Shown in pieces: positions 60,633 through 64,000 of a stretch of DNA of 64,000 nt (position 1 is its first letter; every line of letters starts with the position of its first letter). Below the pieces are notes generated by a model. The model worked only from the letters and a program-made list of their open reading frames with translations, did not search any database and had not been told where the DNA came from. A program made the position numbers and the translations under genes. The stretch spans positions 1 to 64,000 of the forward strand of contig AFRD01000154.1 of assembly GCA_000222875.2 (NCBI GenBank). The letters run 5' to 3'. This DNA comes from Periglandula ipomoeae IasaF13. Lineage: Eukaryota > Ascomycota > Sordariomycetes > Hypocreales > Clavicipitaceae.

Positions 60633-62046
60633 TTACTTTGAGAAAGCGGCATCAAATGCTGGAATCAATGTCTGGGCAAGCCAGAAGGAGAAAACAAGCT
60701 TAGGACCAGTCATGAGCAGCTACAACAACAGGTTAGCATGTGATCATTTCAAACGCTTTGCGGCCAGTGTACGGGAGCTATCTATTCTTGTAAAGCTCAT
60801 TGTGGGGGAAATTACCTTGGGAACCAGGCCCTTGAAGAAGCTAGAGAAGCCTTCCTGGCGGGCCATGTTGATCAAGATTCGGAAACCACTCTCGGGGTTA
60901 TCGAAGTTGCGGTTCTGGATTCGGGTCTTGATGACGTCGAGCGGGGCGGAAACGACGAGAGAAGCAGAAGCACCGGCAATCGATGCAACAAAGTTCTGGA
61001 ACCATGTGGCCTTGTTGTAGTCCGCGAGCTGGAACATGTATTCTTTGGCGAAAGCAGAACCACCGAAAAGCTATCCAAGTTCACCGCCATTAGTCTCCTG
61101 TACACGAAATAGCGCAATTTCGGGGACATCTTCCTCAGATACGTACAGCGAAAGAACCAGGAGCGTTACGGGCTGCGGTCCAGCCCCAGCCACGGTACAG
61201 ACCGAAACCTTCGTCGGCAACAATCTTGAAGACACCGCGACCCTTGAAAGCCTCGGGGTTCGTCTGGCGCTTAATTTTGAGGACGTCGAGAGGCAAGAGA
61301 ACGATTTCTCCGATACCGATCAGACTATATTTGCCAGAATGTTAGACGAGGTCGAAGAATGTCTCTCTCTGGATTCATAAAGGAGGGCAATCGAGTTTGT
61401 CAGTAAATGCATGTGAATGTTACGCACCTGCCAGCAGTAGAGTGCATAATGGCCTTGCCGGTCTTCTTGCCGAAAGCCTGTTCGAAATCCTTGCCGTAGT
61501 GCTTGGCCAAGTAATCTCGCGCAACGGGCTGGCCACCATATTTGTAGATTCGTTGAAGGACCTTGTAGCCAGCAGCATAACCGAGACCAGGGAATAGTGA
61601 GATGAACTTCCGAGAGAATGGCGCGCTAGCCTTGTCCTTGAAGATGACCTGGTTGAGCTGAGCAGCACTGCCAACCTATTGACGTGAAGAACACAAGTCA
61701 GCTCCTTCATTCTACAACCTATCTTTATGTGCAATTGGCCCTTTGCAGGCGGATCTGCTTACTCGAGTCTGATTGCTCATCAATCGCTTGGCAATGGTAT
61801 CGACCTATCGAGAACGACTGTCAGATTCAATTCGGTATCCAGCAATCTCTTATTTGTCGTCGAAAGGAAAAGTAAATACGGACAGGATGGAAAATCGCCA
61901 GCTCGGCAATACCAGCAGATCCTGTAATGGGCGGTCAGCATTTTGATCACAGTCATTTCTTGTGAGCTACAGAGCATACCGGAGCCGAGGAGTCTGGCCA
62001 AGTTGGACTCCTTTTCCCGGCCTGCATTCCCAGTCGGCGGTGACAT
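60633..62046 (-). CDS. GGC1: Mitochondrial GTP/GDP carrier
   Basis: Inner-membrane exchanger importing GTP into the matrix in return for GDP; in yeast it is needed for normal mitochondrial iron and nucleotide balance. Seven exons: 62046-61980, 61921-61884, 61804-61763, 61675-61428, 61324-61147, 61070-60816, 60719-60633, giving 304 residues (yeast 300). Three carrier repeats carry HPVDTIAKR, PLDVLKIKR and PLDVIKTR, the expected Px[DE]xx[KR] signatures. Family blocks include FPGLGYAAGYKVLQRIYKYG, RGWGWTAARNAPGSFALFGG and TRIQNRNFDNPESG. All junctions agree with the family sequence. The donor after exon 2 is weak (GTCCGT). The gene is very intron-dense for its length. Confidence 0.95.
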
Positions 62047-63063
62047 TGTGAATAATTCTGTGGTGAGAGTGTGCAAGAGCAAAGAAAGAAAATCCCGCTG
62101 GCCGATTGCGTGGTCGAGATGATGCAGGGCAGATGAGCAGGAACGAAGGAGAAAAAAAAATACCCAGCTACCGGCACAAATGGGCTGATGACGGATGGGG
62201 AAATTTTTAAATGGCGTAGGGGTGCCTGAGCTTGGGGTTCCCGAGATCGGGAGCGCACGCGACGACTGGCTGGTGGTGGTGGTGCTTGCTGCTTGGCTTG
62301 CTGGCTTCGACGTAGTAGCCCATTAGCCCAGGGACCGCCTCCACTGACTGGCTGGTGCATGTGGAAGCACACTGTGCCGTCTCAAGCTGCTTTTCTGTTT
62401 CCTCGGGGTTCATTCCTCTGCCGAGCAAAGCCTCATCCACTCGATGCGCATGTGCGCAACTGGCGTCTGGATGGCACATTGACACGCCTGCCCAAGCGGC
62501 CGACTTGGGGGTTCCAGTTCCCCGCAAGATGCCAGGCAAAAGACATTGATGGCTTTGCACTGACGCAAGTAGTATTTCGCTCAATCGAGTGGTGTCCCTC
62601 CACACGAAGCTATTGTTTGTTACCATGGTGCACGCAGCAATCGATGCGGGCCTACCCTGAAGTTTTTGTCAATACATCAACCGTCTTCAGTAATTGCCAT
62701 TTCGTGTACAATTATGTATATCTGTCCTATCTTGTGATCAATGAATTCGTGGTTTATCTTATTCAATAGTTAAACCACGACTCTAGTCTCAAACAAGAGT
62801 TGTGGTCAATCTGTAATCATCGAACTAAATCGGTAGTGTGGTGTCTGTTGGTTTGTATTTCCTCGGCTTCATGAGCCGCATAGTTGACGACAACAAGGGG
62901 AAATGGACCTCCAGGGAGATACCCTGAGATACAATGCTGAAAGTCACACCGAACTTATGAGAGATAGATATACTTCGTGGTCATTGCCATTCATGTGCTC
63001 CTACATAATCGATCGCATCATAGGCACCCAATGCAAATACATATACAGCCATCCCATACCTCG
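62047..63063. other. Intergenic between GGC1 and RPC82
   Basis: About 1 kb holding the GGC1 promoter and the RPC82 3' flank, both genes being on minus. An A-run (62152-62161) lies near the GGC1 start. A frame of 158 codons on plus (62293-62769) shows no family and is not called. Confidence 0.55.
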
Positions 63064-64000
63064 TCAATAATCTCTGAAGACCGCCACCATGTCGTCTAGC
63101 CTCAGCACCTGGCCCAGCAATCTTTGCTGCTCTTCCAGATGTTGGTTATACTTGTTGTAATGCTCCGTAGTCATCACCTCTTGTTCCTTGCCCTTGACAT
63201 CCTTTCTCTCTACAAATGTCAGAATATTGCGCTCCCTGTGCCGCTCTACATCCAGTGTCTGCAAGCATCTCAACATGCCCTTGTACACATCATCCAACAG
63301 TTGCGCTTGTGTGCGCTCCCCATCAAAGAACCAGAAAAACATTGTCCGGTTTGCTAACCTGCTGTTGTCCTTGGGCACTTCTTGGACGTCAACCAGCCCG
63401 GCCATTTGCATAGCCAACATTTTCCCTTGTACATCTGATTTCTTCATGAGAGCCGCTGATGGAAGCATTTTCTCGTCCAGTTTTCCCTTTTCTCGGAGGA
63501 TGCGCGTCAATCGTAGACCGTGTCGGCCAAACGATTGCTCAATGTAAGCATCAAGCTCCGACTCCCGCAGGCGGTCCAACAACAAGTCGAAATCAACAGC
63601 CCACTGGCCGCGGCCATGCGCTCCGCTGTGCCTCACAAAGCGGTGCTTGCTCTCCGCTAGCAACAACAGATGATTTCGCATTTGGTCCAAACGGCTGTCC
63701 TTTGACGTAGCTGCGTCTTCAAACTTGACCTTTGTCTGCCTATGCCCATTTGTCTGTGTTTGACCGCCCTTTTCGTCGTCATCGTCAGATACTACTTCGC
63801 TCGCCGCCGCAGCCGCCGCGGCTACAGCTCGTGCCATTCGGCCTCGAGGTGCTACGGGCTTCACATCAGAACTATCGTTCTCGTCCTCGTCTTCCTCCGA
63901 ATCACTGTCATATGAGTATGGCCCGGATCTTATCTTCTCCGCGCTCTCCGTGTCGATCGAATCTTTTGATACCTTGCCTATGCCGCCGGAGACATCGACT
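63064..64000 (-). CDS. RPC82: RNA polymerase III subunit C82, C-terminal part (5' end outside window)
   Basis: C82 (RPC3/POLR3C) forms, with C34 and C31, the initiation subcomplex of Pol III. The frame is open through the right edge, so only the last 312 residues or so are present. They begin in an acidic/Ala-rich linker (SEEDEDENDSSDVKPVAPRG) and contain the C-terminal winged-helix region. Signature blocks are AYIEQSFGRHGLRLTRILRE, KLDEKMLPSAALMKKSDVQG, MAGLVDVQEVPKDNSRLANR and TMFFWFFDGERTQAQLLDDV. A C-terminal coiled coil (YNKYNQHLEEQQRLLGQVLR) ends DDMVAVFRDY. No intron is visible in this part. Confidence 0.95.
   Translation of the reverse strand, partial: VDVSGGIGKVSKDSIDTESAEKIRSGPYSYDSDSEEDEDENDSSDVKPVAPRGRMARAVAAAAAAASEVVSDDDDEKGGQTQTNGHRQTKVKFEDAATSKDSRLDQMRNHLLLLAESKHRFVRHSGAHGRGQWAVDFDLLLDRLRESELDAYIEQSFGRHGLRLTRILREKGKLDEKMLPSAALMKKSDVQGKMLAMQMAGLVDVQEVPKDNSRLANRTMFFWFFDGERTQAQLLDDVYKGMLRCLQTLDVERHRERNILTFVERKDVKGKEQEVMTTEHYNKYNQHLEEQQRLLGQVLRLDDMVAVFRDY

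Noticed and set aside
62293..62769. 158-codon plus-strand frame upstream of GGC1
   Set aside because: Random composition, no domain, lies in a promoter interval.

Overview
The window reads as nuclear DNA of a filamentous ascomycete (Pezizomycotina, most likely Sordariomycetes; I cannot name the genus). The basis is: mostly short introns (about 50-110 nt, GT..AG, with CTRAY-like branch sites), well-spaced genes on both strands, no operons, and recognisable fungal families such as a Puf4-type Pumilio protein, the DASH subunit Dad3, the GTP/GDP carrier Ggc1, a PSP1-domain protein and a mitochondrial S5 protein. No virus, transposon, rRNA, tRNA or CRISPR was recognised. All gene models were spliced by eye from reading frame, splice sites and family knowledge.

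Layout, left to right. 2-1613 (+) is the 3' part of a carnitine acetyltransferase with a GC-AG intron. 2192-3662 (-) is a secreted/single-pass surface protein whose frame is broken. 5880-7379 (+) is a Rad57/XRCC3-like recombinase paralog. 7688-11663 (-) is RPC2, the second-largest subunit of RNA polymerase III, with a 13-nt microexon. 11664-16476 has no recognisable gene. 16477-20608 (+) is a Puf4-type RNA-binding protein with a 21-nt microexon. 22046-23096 (-) is ribosomal protein L15. 23642-24658 (-) is an unrecognised 265-residue protein. 25566-28345 (-) is a PSP1-domain protein. 28346-34720 has no recognisable gene. 34721-35729 (-) is the Fe-S scaffold NFU1. 36354-37187 (+) is a zf-HIT protein. 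37392-38563 (-) is a disordered basic protein read in three frames. 38564-43984 has no recognisable gene. 43985-47314 (+) is a RasGEF with an N-terminal Ras-like P-loop domain. 47906-49129 (+) is a nuclear-type unknown with an in-frame TGA. 49614-49841 (-) is a 75-residue membrane protein. 50650-52257 (+) is mitochondrial ribosomal protein S5. 52543-52883 (-) is DAD3. 53450-59204 (-) is a 1,871-residue coiled-coil repeat protein. 60633-62046 (-) is the GTP/GDP carrier GGC1 in seven exons. 63064-64000 (-) is the 3' part of RPC82, a second Pol III subunit.

Most genes are housekeeping: transcription (two Pol III subunits), translation (cytosolic L15, mitochondrial S5, Puf4), mitochondrial function (NFU1, GGC1, carnitine acetyl transfer), chromosome biology (Rad57, Dad3) and signalling (RasGEF). 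I did not find a biosynthetic cluster or a new defence-type system. The observations most worth a second look are unusual gene structure (GC-AG intron, two microexons, three interrupted frames), the multi-repeat coiled-coil giant, and the RasGEF fusion.
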